From the NCBI GenBank assembly GCA_024516035.1, contig CM044967.1, forward strand, positions 2,140,383 through 2,204,382: a DNA stretch of 64,000 nt, in the 5' to 3' direction. Shown in pieces: positions 40,537 to 49,949 of this stretch; position 1 is the stretch's first letter, and the number at the start of each line of letters is the position of its first letter. Position numbers and translations under genes: made by a program. Source of the DNA: Bactericera cockerelli (lineage: Eukaryota; Arthropoda; Insecta; Hemiptera; Triozidae). Below the pieces are notes generated by a model. The model was given only the letters and a program-made list of their open reading frames with translations, searched no databases and was not told the origin of the DNA.

Positions 40537-40785
40537 CAGTCAAAACTGGACTTATTAGAACCCAAGGGACAGCGCAAAAAGTCTATTATAAAGAGGTTAC
40601 TGAAAGGGTTGGTTCTCTATTACACATTAAGGGGGGACCTGAGATTTTTCTCCTGACCTGAGATTTTCTCTATTATAAAGAGGTTTCTAATATAGTCAGT
40701 TCTCTATTACACATAAACAGGTGACGCAGAGACCTGAGATTTTCTCTATTATAAAGAATTTTCTATTATATCCAGGTTCGACTAA
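40537..40785. mobile_element. Tigger-like MITE
   Basis: It starts CAGTCAAAACTGGACTTA and ends TATATCCAGGTTCGACT. The interior has three CTCTATTATAAAGA-type repeats and two ACCTGAGATTTTCTC motifs. I found no clear TA duplication. Confidence 0.65.
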
Positions 40786-40789
40786 ATTA

Positions 40790-41945
40790 GATGTATAATC
40801 TCTAAGAGGCTACCGAAGATGTACAGTGCAAGCACTGTGTCTCGTGATATAACAGTGCAATAACATTGCCCGTCCTGGAGAACAACAAATCTAACATTGA
40901 CTAGCGTTACGACATCACAACAGCGCTAACATTGATGCGAGAAGTGAACTCGACAGTGCCATCCACTCAACCCTGTACCTTGCAGGCAGAATATTACGAA
41001 GAGATATTACGGTAACTCAACCCGACGCGGAAGTAGCAGAGAATCGCTCGTAAAAAAAACTCAACATAAAATGGAAAGTTGATTTGAGAAAGAAGAGGGG
41101 ATCCGAGAGAAAGTGGTTTCTGAACATGCAAGACCATTGGGACGTTCGGTCGCAGTATTTGCTTCACTTTGCAAACGATTTGACGAATCTCTCCGAGGTC
41201 CTGTATCTTCCAGGAATTCTGTGTCCTTCGAATATTCCTTAAACCTTCCGTTAGATTAAACCTTCAGTTAGTAATATTAGAAGTGAACGTCTTTGAAGAA
41301 GCTTAGCTACGTCTGGACCTTTTGTCTCCGAAAGTTGTAAAGACAATTCTTTCGACATCTAAAGCGTGCAATTATTTCAACACCTCGATTTTCAGGGACT
41401 TTTGGAATGCCTTTGACTATGTTTAATAGTAAAAACTTTTGAATGTTACCAAAATTAAAGTTACCAAACCACCTCCATTTGAATGACATTGACTTTTTGT
41501 TTTTCTATATAAACCTTTAAACTTGTTTTTCTATCTAAACTGTTATTGTAAATTCAAGTTACCGAAAGTTTTTTTGAACCGTGTTTGACTGCATTACCAT
41601 CGTTTGTCACAAGTGAAAGCGTTTATGTAAATCTCTCCAGTGCTTGTAAATCTAGTAATCCAGTAAACCAACCTTGAACTGTCGTGAAACCAGTGAAATT
41701 GTCCAGAGTCGGTGTTTGAAAGTTACTTTCTAATAAGTTTCCTGAAAACTGTTCTACTTGTGACACTTCCCCGCGAGGTACATTTGTAGCCGCGCGTTGA
41801 ACTTCCGGCCTCCCGATTGTGTTTTTATCTCGTTTGGTTTTCAACATCTCTGGACTCTGAATTGAATTCCAGTACAAATGGATACGTTCATTTGGTGAGT
41901 ACACGCTTGCAACATTTTCTTGTTCGGGGGTCTTTTTTTCTTTTC
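40790..41945 (+). other. unique stretch with candidate promoter and first-exon end
   Basis: It is the longest segment without any repeat seen here, and it is less AT-rich than its surroundings. It has a TATATAAA at 41505-41512. At 41878-41894 an ATG (codons M D T F I) runs into TTTG and GTGAGT, a good 5' splice site. A stop lies 15 bases upstream in frame. A 93-codon minus-strand frame (41623-41904) overlaps it and resembles nothing known to me. This could be the first exon of a gene, but the call is weak. Confidence 0.25.
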
Positions 41946-42165
41946 ATTGGTGTTCCAGTGGTTAAGGGGCTACTCTAGTAATCCAGGAAGCGATGCGGAT
42001 CTGTGGGTTTGGATTCTTGACAATGCATGAAATTTTCCTCATATCTTAGAGAGTTTGACCACATCATAAGGTCTCTTTGGTCCATGTAATCCACGTTACT
42101 ATTGGAATAATTGGGCACTGTAAACAAATGTCTCTTTTTGTTATTATCATTATTATTATTATCTT
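41946..42165 (+). mobile_element. tB/tC mosaic SINE, diverged
   Basis: The head is tB-like (CCAGTGGTTAAGGGGCTACT) with a ruined B box (GGTTTGGATTC). The end has TGGAATAATTGGGCACTG, which is tC-like. Recombination or old divergence could explain it. Confidence 0.5.
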
Positions 42166-42257
42166 CTCGTATCTTTTCATTTATCCTTCTACTTGCGTAT
42201 GCATTGAAAAGGAGTTATAAACTTTCGTTGTAAAAATGATAATATCCAACTTTCGTC

Positions 42258-42560
42258 CCCTTGGTTTTAACGTCACTTTCAACTGCATGGTCATATCACT
42301 GCGACCTCTTAGGGGCATATTATGAAACAGGATTAAACTTAAGCTAAGCTAGACACGCCCTCAAGATTTTTAACCAATCAGAGTACAGTATACTGTACTC
42401 TGATTGGTTAAAGTTAAGGGATAGCCCTAGTTCAGGGATAGTGTTCTTTTGATTAAATCTATTCCTGTTTCATAATTCGGCCCTTATTCACAAGCTCTCA
42501 GTCATAGTATAGAATCTTATGTAAGGGTTGAATGGCAAACCTGCAGTCATTGTCATGAGC
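42258..42560 (-). mobile_element. 5S-SINE body split by the X MITE
   Basis: 42258-42311 (AACGTCACTTTCAACTGCAT) and 42484-42560 belong to one body. The X MITE sits between them. Confidence 0.6.
42312..42483. mobile_element. X MITE, TTA-flanked, with 44-bp palindrome
   Basis: Ends GGGGCATATTATGAAACAGG and CCTGTTTCATAATTCGGCCC are inverted, flanked by TTA (42309-42311 and 42484-42486). The centre (42369-42412) is a perfect 44-bp palindrome whose halves hold ACCAATCAGAGTAC. Its end resembles that of M1 (GGGC.GAATTA), which suggests one superfamily, probably PIF/Harbinger. Confidence 0.85.
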
Positions 42561-42626
42561 AAGAATCACGACATTAATTTATATACACTTAAATACATTA
42601 CTTTCATAATAATCTAATTATTTACT

Positions 42627-42775
42627 TACCGACCTCAGTAGCTTGATCGATAAGGCGGCGGACTTGCAACCTGTAGGTCGGTGGTTCAAGTCCCGGTTTC
42701 AGCGAAGATTCAGTAAAGCGAGTTTGAATAGTTGTGATATCACGATAGTGATGAACACAAATATGATAACTTACT
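42627..42775 (+). mobile_element. tD SINE, full length (reference)
   Basis: Head CTCAGTAGCTTGATCGATAA, GACTTGCAACCTGTAGGTCG, B box GGTTCAAGTCCC. Body GTAAAGCGAGTTTGAATAGT, GTGATATCACGATAGTGATG, ending in a CTTACTTACTT-type tail. Confidence 0.9.
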
Positions 42776-43087
42776 TACTTATTTAATTACTTATTAAGTT
42801 ATTCATGAGACCGCGAGGGCCCAAAACCTTTGTGAATCAGCTTCTTCCAATGGGACGATCTTATGCAAGATCGTCTAGTCTCATTAATATTATTACAAAA
42901 TAAACAAAAAATCATCTCATTGCTCCTTGTGTGAAAGTTTCTAATCCTGCTTCCCAATCTTTGGGTGGTCCTGTCCAGGTGCATGGAAATGCACATTTTG
43001 TGGTTGCAGTGTTGCACCCTTATAATGTAAGCACTTTCAAAATATTCTTTTTTGTATGCTGACCGTATTTGTATACTGGTACATCTT
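42776..43087. other. unassigned stretch
   Basis: No partner and no convincing coding frame. Confidence 0.4.
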
Positions 43088-43156
43088 CTCTTTCTTTTAC
43101 TCTGTCTTATCCCGCTTGAGCAGGGTCGACGTTGTTCAACCTCATGGTTGAGGTAG
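43088..43156 (-). mobile_element. tA SINE tail fragment
   Basis: TACTCTGTCTTATCCCGCTT and CAACCTCATGGTTGAGGT of the tA tail. Confidence 0.75.
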
Positions 43157-43670
43157 GTTGGTACATACAGATTGTTTATGTATAGTAGTTGTACTTGACA
43201 ATTTTCAAATGTTATGTATGTTCTTAGCCGAGTTATTGGTGGTGGGGTGTGGTTTGTAGTTATTGACGGGAGCTTGTTTCACATTGAAGAAGCAGCAATA
43301 CTTTGTTCTGGTAGAGATATATGTACTCCGAGGGGTCCAGATTTCTTCACGAACTTGGTTATTTTGTAAGTCCAAACGTAAGAGAATACCAAAGGCACTA
43401 TCACCACCCTTGATCAGACTTTGTTTACCTTTAATTAATTATACCCTTTCACTGTACCTGTATATAAAAATTGTAAATTTAGTTTGATCAAAATTGTTGA
43501 ATAATAATAATAATAAATGATGTAGTATGAGGTGCACATGAATATCAGACTATACAGCTGGCAGGCAGGGAATTTTTCTTTTACATCATGCGTCTGCATG
43601 CATCTAGTGCATTCAGCATGCACCATAATGCATCAAGTAGCTCCTTATCCTAGCCCTTCATTGGCCCAAC
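43157..43670. other. unassigned, with a hammerhead-like relic
   Basis: At 43530-43566 CACATGAATATCAGACTATA and CAGCTGG resemble the ribozyme stem I strand. The rest is unassigned. Confidence 0.35.
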
Positions 43671-43671
43671 C

Positions 43672-43728
43672 CAGGTCACCGTGCGTGCAATGCCTAGCGC
43701 GCTAACTCACTCGGCCACGGTGACTACT
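43672..43728 (-). mobile_element. tE SINE head fragment
   Basis: CACCGTGCGTGCAATGCC and CTAACTCACTCGGCCACGG of the tE head on the minus strand. Confidence 0.75.
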
Positions 43729-43871
43729 GAAAAATCCGAATAGAAAAACCTGAATCTGTCCCGGTAACGAAGTTTTAGCGCCAAATTATAAAATAAGTTT
43801 TCAGTTAATCTGCATGAAGACCGTTGAAGTCTAGCTTTCCACCCATCACAGCGCACCATATTTCAGATAAG

Positions 43872-44108
43872 TCTGTCCTGGTAGCTCAGTGGTAAATTCT
43901 GTGAAATCTGTGAATCCAGAGATTCCAGAGGTTGTGGGTTCGAAACTCAGCCGGGACATGACAAGTTATCGTCCCATTTGGGATTTTTACCACTTAATAA
44001 TATGTCTTGGGCTTACTGCTGGAATAATGAGACGTTACAGGTTCAATCTGGCAGTATAAACATGCCGATATTATATTATTATTAAATAAGGCGATATTAT
44101 TATTATTA
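43872..44108 (+). mobile_element. tC SINE, full length
   Basis: Head with GTCCTGGTAGCTCAGTGG and B box GGTTCGAAACTC; the D-arm region is shortened. Full body, then the tail twice (AACATGCCGATATTAT and AATAAGGCGATATTATTA). Confidence 0.85.
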
Positions 44109-44480
44109 GTCTCTCATATGAAACTCAATAACCATCACATTCACCCGAGTGTCAGGGGAACACTTTACATCATGGATTTAATTCACACACCTAACGAGAA
44201 ATTATTTGTGCACCAATACAAGAGAAAGTATTATCAGGTGCAGGACACGGGCAGTGAGTTTATTGTTGAGTTGATGAGTTCTGCTGGTGGTTCTGTGAAC
44301 TGAAGACCTCGGTCAGATTTTTTGTTGTTGTTTTTATGAATTCACACGCAACAATACTATTGCTTTTACGTGTGTGATAGAGGGTATACCTACAATAATA
44401 TGATAAAATATGCATTTTTAAATATTATATAATACAGTAGGTAAATAGATAAAAATTAAGATTAATTTTTTTATTTATTT
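44109..44480. other. unassigned stretch
   Basis: It holds a 61-codon plus frame at 44118-44303 with ordinary composition. I do not recognise it and there is no supporting splice or start context. Confidence 0.3.
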
Positions 44481-44665
44481 ATTGACACGTTATGAATGGA
44501 CATATTACAACACAGACAATAAAAAATTAATATACAATATAAGAGAAATGAAAAGAGAAAAAAATAAAGAAAAATAAATAAATATAAACATAATATATGT
44601 CCTAACTAAAGGGCGGGGTTATTGCCTTTGGCAATCTCTTCCACCCAACCCTGTATTCTTCTCTT
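44480..44665. repeat. V repeat copy
   Basis: TTATTTATTGACACGTTATG through an A-rich middle to GGGGTTATTGCCTTTGGCAA and CTTCCACCCAACCC, as at 14500-14720. Confidence 0.5.
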
Positions 44666-44708
44666 TTTTACTTTTTAAGATTAAGATTCTTCAATCTGAC
44701 TTGTCTGT

Positions 44709-44812
44709 CGTCCGGTATTTCAGTGGTCAAGGCGTCCCCGTCGGTCTGGTACCACAGAGGTCGCGGGTTCGAAACCCAGCCAGAGTGGATTAAATAAGGG
44801 GATTTTTTTTTG
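44709..44812 (+). mobile_element. tC SINE, short copy
   Basis: Head CGGTATTTCAGTGGTCAAGG and B box GGGTTCGAAACCC, with almost no body (TTAAATAAGGGGAT). The middle is deleted. Confidence 0.75.
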
Positions 44813-44892
44813 ATTATTTATTCAAGTAAAAATTGTAAATGTACAAAAGCAACATTCAAGTTTTTAAAGTTTTTGTTATTTGTAAAGTTATC

Positions 44893-44942
44893 TACATTGA
44901 ATGGTCACCCATCTAAGTCCTCACCTCGCTGGACGTTCAAAT
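44893..44942 (-). mobile_element. 5S-SINE head fragment
   Basis: On the minus strand: AACGTCCAGCGAGGTGAGG and ACTTAGATGGGTGACCATTC, a clear 5S rRNA 3'-half match. Confidence 0.7.
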
Positions 44943-45217
44943 TCAATTATTATTATTGTTTGTTGTTTTATTCTTGGTAAAACCAAAACTACTCTTATTT
45001 CACAATAATACTCTCTGTGATGAATGGACAGGCGACTTCTCGGTCAACTTACATCATAGCAGGCACAGGTCCCGTGAGTTGTCTGCTAACACAGTTCGAG
45101 TCTTACTATCCATTCAGTAAGCCCGTCTATAATGTTCTGTCTGAATAGTCCAGTCAATAGAATATAGAAAATCTAAATAAATTTACCTATAATTTTTTTT
45201 TCTTCTTCTTTTTTTTA
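44943..45217. other. unassigned stretch
   Basis: Nothing recognised. Confidence 0.4.
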
Positions 45218-45253
45218 ATTTGTGTTCAACGTCACTTTCAACTGCATGGTCAT
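45218..45253 (-). mobile_element. 5S-SINE, distal part (left of the hAT insertion)
   Basis: AACGTCACTTTCAACTGCAT and GGTCAT. It continues at 47906 with ATTACGACGAGGG. Confidence 0.8.
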
Positions 45254-45776
45254 TAGGGTGGCCCTTAGCTATAGAGGAGGATTTTTTTCCCCAGATTTTT
45301 TCCGCTCCATCGGCAAAATATGGTTTCAATTAATATTAAAAAAATCTGGAAAAAGTTTCAGCTCGATCAAAGGTCATTAACACGTGCCGCCGGGACCTTT
45401 TAAGTTTAGATCTGCAATCGGAAGGGGCAATATACGTTTTTAAGCATAATATTGATCCTAACTTGAAGAAACTTCATCTCACAGAAAAAAATATAGAATG
45501 TAAAATGTATAGAAAGGTTTTCTCTTTATTATTTGGTACATCATAATTTTAGTGGGTAGCACAGCATTATCGAGACACCTGATAATAGCATTTTTCTAAG
45601 TAACTCACTACTGTTTTTTCGTAATATTCAGTAGAAAATTAGAAAACTATCGTATATTAGATTTTTTCTATTTAAGTTGAAGAAAATAATTATTGTAATA
45701 ATATTCATACATCCATACTATTAAAATAAATGCGAGATAAAAGTTCACAAATAAGTAAATCCTGCTGTCCTACTTG

Positions 45777-46375
45777 CTATGAGTTTAAGAGATACTCTTT
45801 TGTTGATTTAGGATACTGACTCTTGTGGTCTTTGACAACTTGAATGACGAATTGTTTTTGGTTTTCACTCTTTGTTAGCTTAATATTGTATTCGCCCATC
45901 AATTTAACTCCTCTTTCTGCTGTATCATTTACTACTTTTAAAACTTTAATCTTGTTATACGCGTCTTGGAAATTTTCATTTCCCCATAAGTCAGTAGGAT
46001 CTAGACAGAGAAAAGATTTGTTTATTTGAAACCTCTCAAAGAAAACCTGCCTCTCCTCTGACACAAAAAAGTCCAGCTCCTTGCTAAGCAAGTTTATAAG
46101 ACCTTTAGTCTTACAACCATACTTCTATTTATTTTGTTTCTTCCCCTCTTTAGTGAGGGACTTAACCATGTTAGATTTTACAACATGTGAGATATCTCTA
46201 TCAAAAAACCCCAACCCTACTGCCTCTTCACTCAAATACCAGAGATGGTTTACAATTTTTTTTGATGCCACACTAGATACTCGTACTTCAGGGTCCATTT
46301 TGTGATACGCAAGAAGTTTCTTAATAAATGAGAGATCTAGTCTTGGCGCTGTAATATCTACAGGTGCAGTTTACC
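45777..46375 (-). pseudogene. transposon-borne protein C-terminus, left arm
   Basis: The minus strand encodes RLDLSFIKKLLAYHKMDP, NHLWYLSEEAVGLGFFDRDI, then a stop (TAG at 46130 region), then LSKELDFFVSEERQVFFERF and VVNDTAERGVKLMGEYNIK to the end at 45777. From memory, the HLWYL and NDxAERGVxLI motifs occur in a multicopy invertebrate protein family of unknown function; I have no accession for it. The stop is also in the other arm, so it pre-dates the inverted duplication. Confidence 0.6.
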
Positions 46376-46392
46376 AAGCCTCAATATAAAGG

Positions 46393-46663
46393 AAAGTTAG
46401 TCTGGCTGGGGGATGTTAAACAGGGAGAAGACCAGTGTCCCGCTAGAGGACTATTAACAGAGAACAGACTAGCCAACACTTACAAGCCAGGCTAGCTTGC
46501 AGTTTCCTAAGGATTTAATGGCTTATAAAGAAAAGTCCGAGTCCTCATAACGGTTGATTGCACATAGAAATATGTGGTTCAGGACGAGCCAACTTTAAAA
46601 TAAAGTTAGCTGGAGACCATCACTCACCCCTCCAGCTGTAGACAAGCTGGCTACAACAACAAC
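46393..46663 (+). repeat. H repeat in the foldback centre
   Basis: AGTCTGGCTGGGGGATGTTA to AGCTGGCTACAACAACAAC. It matches 13920-14195 on the other strand. It separates the two arms. Confidence 0.75.
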
Positions 46664-46740
46664 ACTAAAGAAAAGTTACAAACAAACAAATATCAAGGAT
46701 GGTCTTGAGTTCTTCAGCAGTCATTAAGAACTCTTTTCTA

Positions 46741-47220
46741 AACTCTGGTATTTGAGTGAAGAGGCAGTAGGGTTGGGGGTTTTTTGATAGAGATATCTCA
46801 AATGTTGTAAAATCTAACATGGTTAAATCCCTCACTAAAGAGGGGAAGAAACAAAATAAATAGAAGTATGGTTGTAAGACTAAAGGTCTTATAAACTTGC
46901 TTAGCAAGGAGCTGGACTTTTTTGTGTCAGAGGAGAGGCAGGTTTTCTTTGAGAGGTTTCAAATAAACAAATCTTTTCTCTGTCTAGATCCTACTGACTT
47001 ATGGGGAAATGAAAATTTCCAAGACGTGTATAACAAGATTAAAGTTTTAAAAGTAGTAAATGATACAGCAGAAAGAGGAGTTAAATTGATGGGCGAATAC
47101 AATATTAAGCTAAAAAAGAGTGAAAACCAAAAACAATTCGTCATTCAAGTTGTCAAAGACCATAAGAGTCAGTATCCCAAACCAACAAAAGAGTATCTCT
47201 TGAAAACTCATAGCAAGTAG
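46741..47220 (+). pseudogene. transposon-borne protein C-terminus, right arm
   Basis: It encodes the same peptide as the left arm, with only a few changes after the shared stop (QDVYNK for QDAYNK, KLKKS for KLTKS, YPKPT for YPKST). The end differs (LKTHSK for LNS). It starts later than the left arm, at CTCTGGTATTTGAG, so the two breakpoints are not the same. Confidence 0.6.
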
Positions 47221-47905
47221 GACAGCAGGATTTACTTATTTGTGAACTTCTATCTCGCATTAATTTTAATAGTATGGATGTATGAATATTATTACAATAA
47301 TTATGTTCAATGTTCTTTTCTTCAACTTCAAATAGAAAAAAATCTAATATACAATAGTTTTCTACTTAATATTACGAAAAAAACAGTAATGAGTTACTTA
47401 GACAAATGCTATAATCAGGTGTCTCGATAATGCTGTGCTACCCACTAAAATTATTATGTACCAAATAATAAAAAGAAAACCTTTATATACATTTTACATT
47501 CTATATTTTTTTCTAATATACGATAGTTTTCTAATTTTCTACTTAATATTACGAAAAAACAGTAGTGAGTTACTTAGAAAAATGCTATTACCAGGTGTCT
47601 TGATAATGCTGTGCTACCCACTAAAATTATGATGTACCAAATAATAAAGAGAAAACCTTTCTATACATTTTACATTCTATATTTTTTTCTGTGAGATCAA
47701 GTTTCTTCAAGTTAGGATCAACATTATGCTTAAAAACGTATATTGCCCCTTCCGATTGCAGATCTAAACTTAAAGGTCCCGGCGGCACGTGTTAACGACC
47801 TTTGATCGAGCTGAAACTTTTTCCAGATTTTTTTAATATTAATTGGAACCATATTTTGCCGATGGAGCGAGAAAATTCCGACTTTCGAAAATAAGGGCCA
47901 CCCTA

Positions 47906-48090
47906 ATGGTCATATTACGACGAGGGTTATTCATTCGTAACTCACAAACCAGCTACTCAAATTAACCTCACACAGCCTGAATGGGGTCGCAAATGGACAT
48001 CACGAGGACTCGAATTCAAATGGTCACCCATCCAAGTCCTAACCTTGCTGGACGTTTCTTAACTTCAGTGACAGAACGAGAACTGGTGTA
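47906..48090 (-). mobile_element. 5S-SINE, head and body (right of the hAT insertion)
   Basis: Reading the minus strand from 48090: ACACCAGTTCTCGTTCTGTC, ACTGAAGTTAAGAAACGTCC, TTAGGACTTGGATGGGTGAC, then the body. This is the longest and clearest 5S rRNA match in the window and includes the region of the 5S internal promoter. Confidence 0.85.
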
Positions 48091-48128
48091 TTCAACGTGC
48101 CTGATAGTCGCTCGCTATTTTACGTCTA

Positions 48129-48219
48129 GGAGCTAAGGCTAGATTTTGCGTATTGTCTGAGATGGGGAAAACTAATGCTAAGTCATGACTTAATCTCGAT
48201 CTTGTCTATTAATTTCGCA
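48129..48219. mobile_element. M1 MITE, left end decayed
   Basis: The interior (TAGATTTTGCGTATTGTC, AGTCATGACTTAA) and the right end GTCTATTAATTTCGC match M1; CTA is found at both sides. The left terminal repeat is not recognisable. Confidence 0.6.
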
Positions 48220-48258
48220 CTAGTATAACTTCTCACATTTTTGACTGATTGACTTACG

Positions 48259-48386
48259 GCGAAATTAATATACAAATTCTATATCACAAGTCATTGCTAA
48301 GCGTCGGTTTTCCCTATCTTACACAGTACGTAATCCGTGACTTCGAGCCACAGAGGTATTACAAAAAACGTCCATTAATTCCGGCC
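48259..48386. mobile_element. M1 MITE
   Basis: Ends CGGCGAAATTAATATAC and GTCCATTAATTCCGGCC with TTA on both sides (48256-48258 and 48387-48389). A 48-bp direct repeat (CTCACATTTTTGACTGATTG) brackets it. Confidence 0.8.
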
Positions 48387-48555
48387 TTAATTTCGCTCTA
48401 ATATAACTTCTCACATTTTTGACTGATTGACTTATGCCTCACTCAGAGAACTCTTTTCTTGTCTTGGTCAACTTGACTGGCCTACTCTCTGTTAGTGTTC
48501 ACTAGGTTATGAATTGCGTTATCTACTGTTAGTTAGTGAAGTAGACTCCTACCCT

Positions 48556-48700
48556 AGTGGGAGAACCAAATCCTTGTGCCGAGCAGAGATATTCTGGTTC
48601 AAGACCAAACGGTGATTGAACCCCAGCTCTCAGGTAACCTCGACTATATTGTAACCGGCGGCTCTTGATACAAACTTATAAGTCTGTGTTAGTGAGGAGG
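48556..48700 (+). repeat. P repeat copy
   Basis: CAGAGATATTCTGGTTCAAG, CCCCAGCTCTCAGGTAACCT and ACTTATAAGTCTGTGTTAG also occur at 49500, 50415 and 53895, and diverged at 51580. The open frame (ILVQDQTVIEPQLSGNLDYI) is shared among copies. Whether it is a mobile element or a multiplied exon is open. Confidence 0.6.
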
Positions 48701-48840
48701 TGGCATGTGTTTTCAATTATGTTTTTGTTTCAATATAAACATTTTAAACATGAGAGCAAATAAGCTCGAAACAGCTTTTCAGATATGTTCTGATATTCAT
48801 GTACATCTTCTACAACTTGTCACTTTTCTGTTTATACTAT
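48701..48840 (+). repeat. hammerhead-repeat relic joined to P
   Basis: After P, GAGAGCAAATAAGCTCGAAA carries stem II and the GAAA strand but lacks CTGATGA. Then CAGATATGTTCTGATATTC and the tail follow. The sense is opposite to that of the copies at 49993 and 55621. Confidence 0.65.
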
Positions 48841-48849
48841 TACTGATTT

Positions 48850-48965
48850 GACAATACAATATTCTGTTTATCCTGATAGAATGAGACTAAAGTCCCTGTA
48901 CTAAGACTGTGAGAGTAAAGGGACTTTTTAGTCTCATTCTTGCAGGATAAACAGAGTATTGTATT
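48850..48965. repeat. Z repeat inverted pair (hairpin)
   Basis: Left ACAATATTCTGTTTATCCTG and GAATGAGACTAAAGTCCCT pair with right AGGGACTTTTTAGTCTCATT and CAGGATAAACAGAGTATTGT. The arms are about 45 bp. Confidence 0.75.
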
Positions 48966-49250
48966 TACTCTCACAGTCTTAGCAAATTCTCATTTATTGC
49001 TGCGATTTTAGGGAGAAGTCTGGATTTTTTTTAATCAGATAGAGAGGGTGGCTCGAAATGTTAAATTACAGGGAGGAGTTTCAGTGAATATGTCAATGAA
49101 TCAATCAATGTTTAAAGTTTAAATCAATACCTAAATGGGAAGTATTGTGTCATCTGTCGACCATCCGAGGGGAGGCTTACTACGGGACAGTCTAGCTACA
49201 AGCTACAACATAGAGCACGGGTTTACAGTAGCTACGGTTTGATGGCATAG
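48966..49250. repeat. Z tail and inverted 32830-type repeat
   Basis: 48966-49010 continues Z. 49130-49240 is an inverted diverged copy of 32830-32960 (AATGGGAAGTATTGTG, TTACTACGGGACAG). Confidence 0.5.
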
Positions 49251-49494
49251 AAAATCACACTGTTTTTTTTTACATACATCTACAGCTACACTGATATATC
49301 CTTTGGGAGGATATATCAGCAATAACTGATTTGTATTAATTATATTGAACTATATAATGAGTGTCGGCCTATGAATAGTGTTGTGGCCTATGAATTATAC
49401 CTGTCCATGGCGCGGACTAAAAGGGATTTGAACATACATGTTTCCTTTCTTTTGCAAATTTACAAAAAACACAAATTTAGTGGATGTGTCAAAG
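49251..49494. other. unassigned, with 12-bp hairpin
   Basis: At 49290-49318 CTGATATATCCT and AGGATATATCAG are a perfect inverted repeat around TTGGG. Nothing else was recognised. Confidence 0.45.
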
Positions 49495-49720
49495 GCACCA
49501 AGTTACTTACCTAGAGACAAAACGAGATGTGATACGAGAAATCCTTGTATTCAGAAGTATTCTGGTTCAAGACCAAACGGTGATTGAACCCCAGCTCTCA
49601 GGTAACCTCGACTATATTGTAACCGGCGGCTCTTGATACGAACTTATAAGTCTTTTTTAGTTAGGAGGTGGCCTGTGTTTTAAATTATGTTTTTGTTTCA
49701 ATATAAACATTTTACAAGAC
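49495..49720 (+). repeat. P repeat copy
   Basis: It extends further 5' than the 48556 copy, starting at GCACCAAGTTACTTACCTAG. The minus strand there reads CTAGGTAAGTAAC after a TTTTGTCTCT tract, a splice-like AG/GTAAGT junction. Confidence 0.6.
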
Positions 49721-49794
49721 AGTAATCTGCCTATCCTGCACGAATGTATCTCTGTCTATAGTGCGGAAAATCAAAAGAAAAAAAAAATTAAGAA

Positions 49795-49915
49795 AAAAAG
49801 AAAATTAAAAAAAGAATACTTCAAGATTGAGACTAAAGAGTCCCTTTAATCTCACAGTCTAAACAAAGTCTCATTTATTGATCTGATCTCATTCATTGGT
49901 GTGATTTTAGTGAGG
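49795..49915 (+). repeat. Z repeat copy
   Basis: AGAGTCCCTTTAATCTCACA, AAACAAAGTCTCATTTATTG and GTGTGATTTTAG. Confidence 0.55.
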
Positions 49916-49949
49916 AGTCTGTATTATTTCTGAGCTGATTCAGTATCAT

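Larger units (their letters stand above)
45254..47905. mobile_element. hAT-like foldback element
   Basis: The ends are TAGGGTGGCCCTTA and its inverse. The target duplication is a perfect ATGGTCAT (45246-45253 and 47906-47913) inside a 5S-SINE. TAGGG fits the hAT end rule YARNG, and the duplication fits nTnnnnAn. Arms of about 1 kb (45254-46243 and 46741-47905) are inverted copies of the same 3' half, so both termini derive from one end of the parent. The centre holds the H repeat. The right arm has a ~145-bp internal tandem duplication (47400-47690). Confidence 0.85.

Noticed and set aside
45246..47913. Assembly artefact explaining the inverted arms
   Set aside because: The arms differ by substitutions, have different inner breakpoints and are flanked by a proper 8-bp duplication, so the structure is likely real.
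47985..48090. Functional 5S rRNA gene
   Set aside because: Diverged, 5'-incomplete, and fused to a repeated body; no T-run terminator after a full 120-nt gene.
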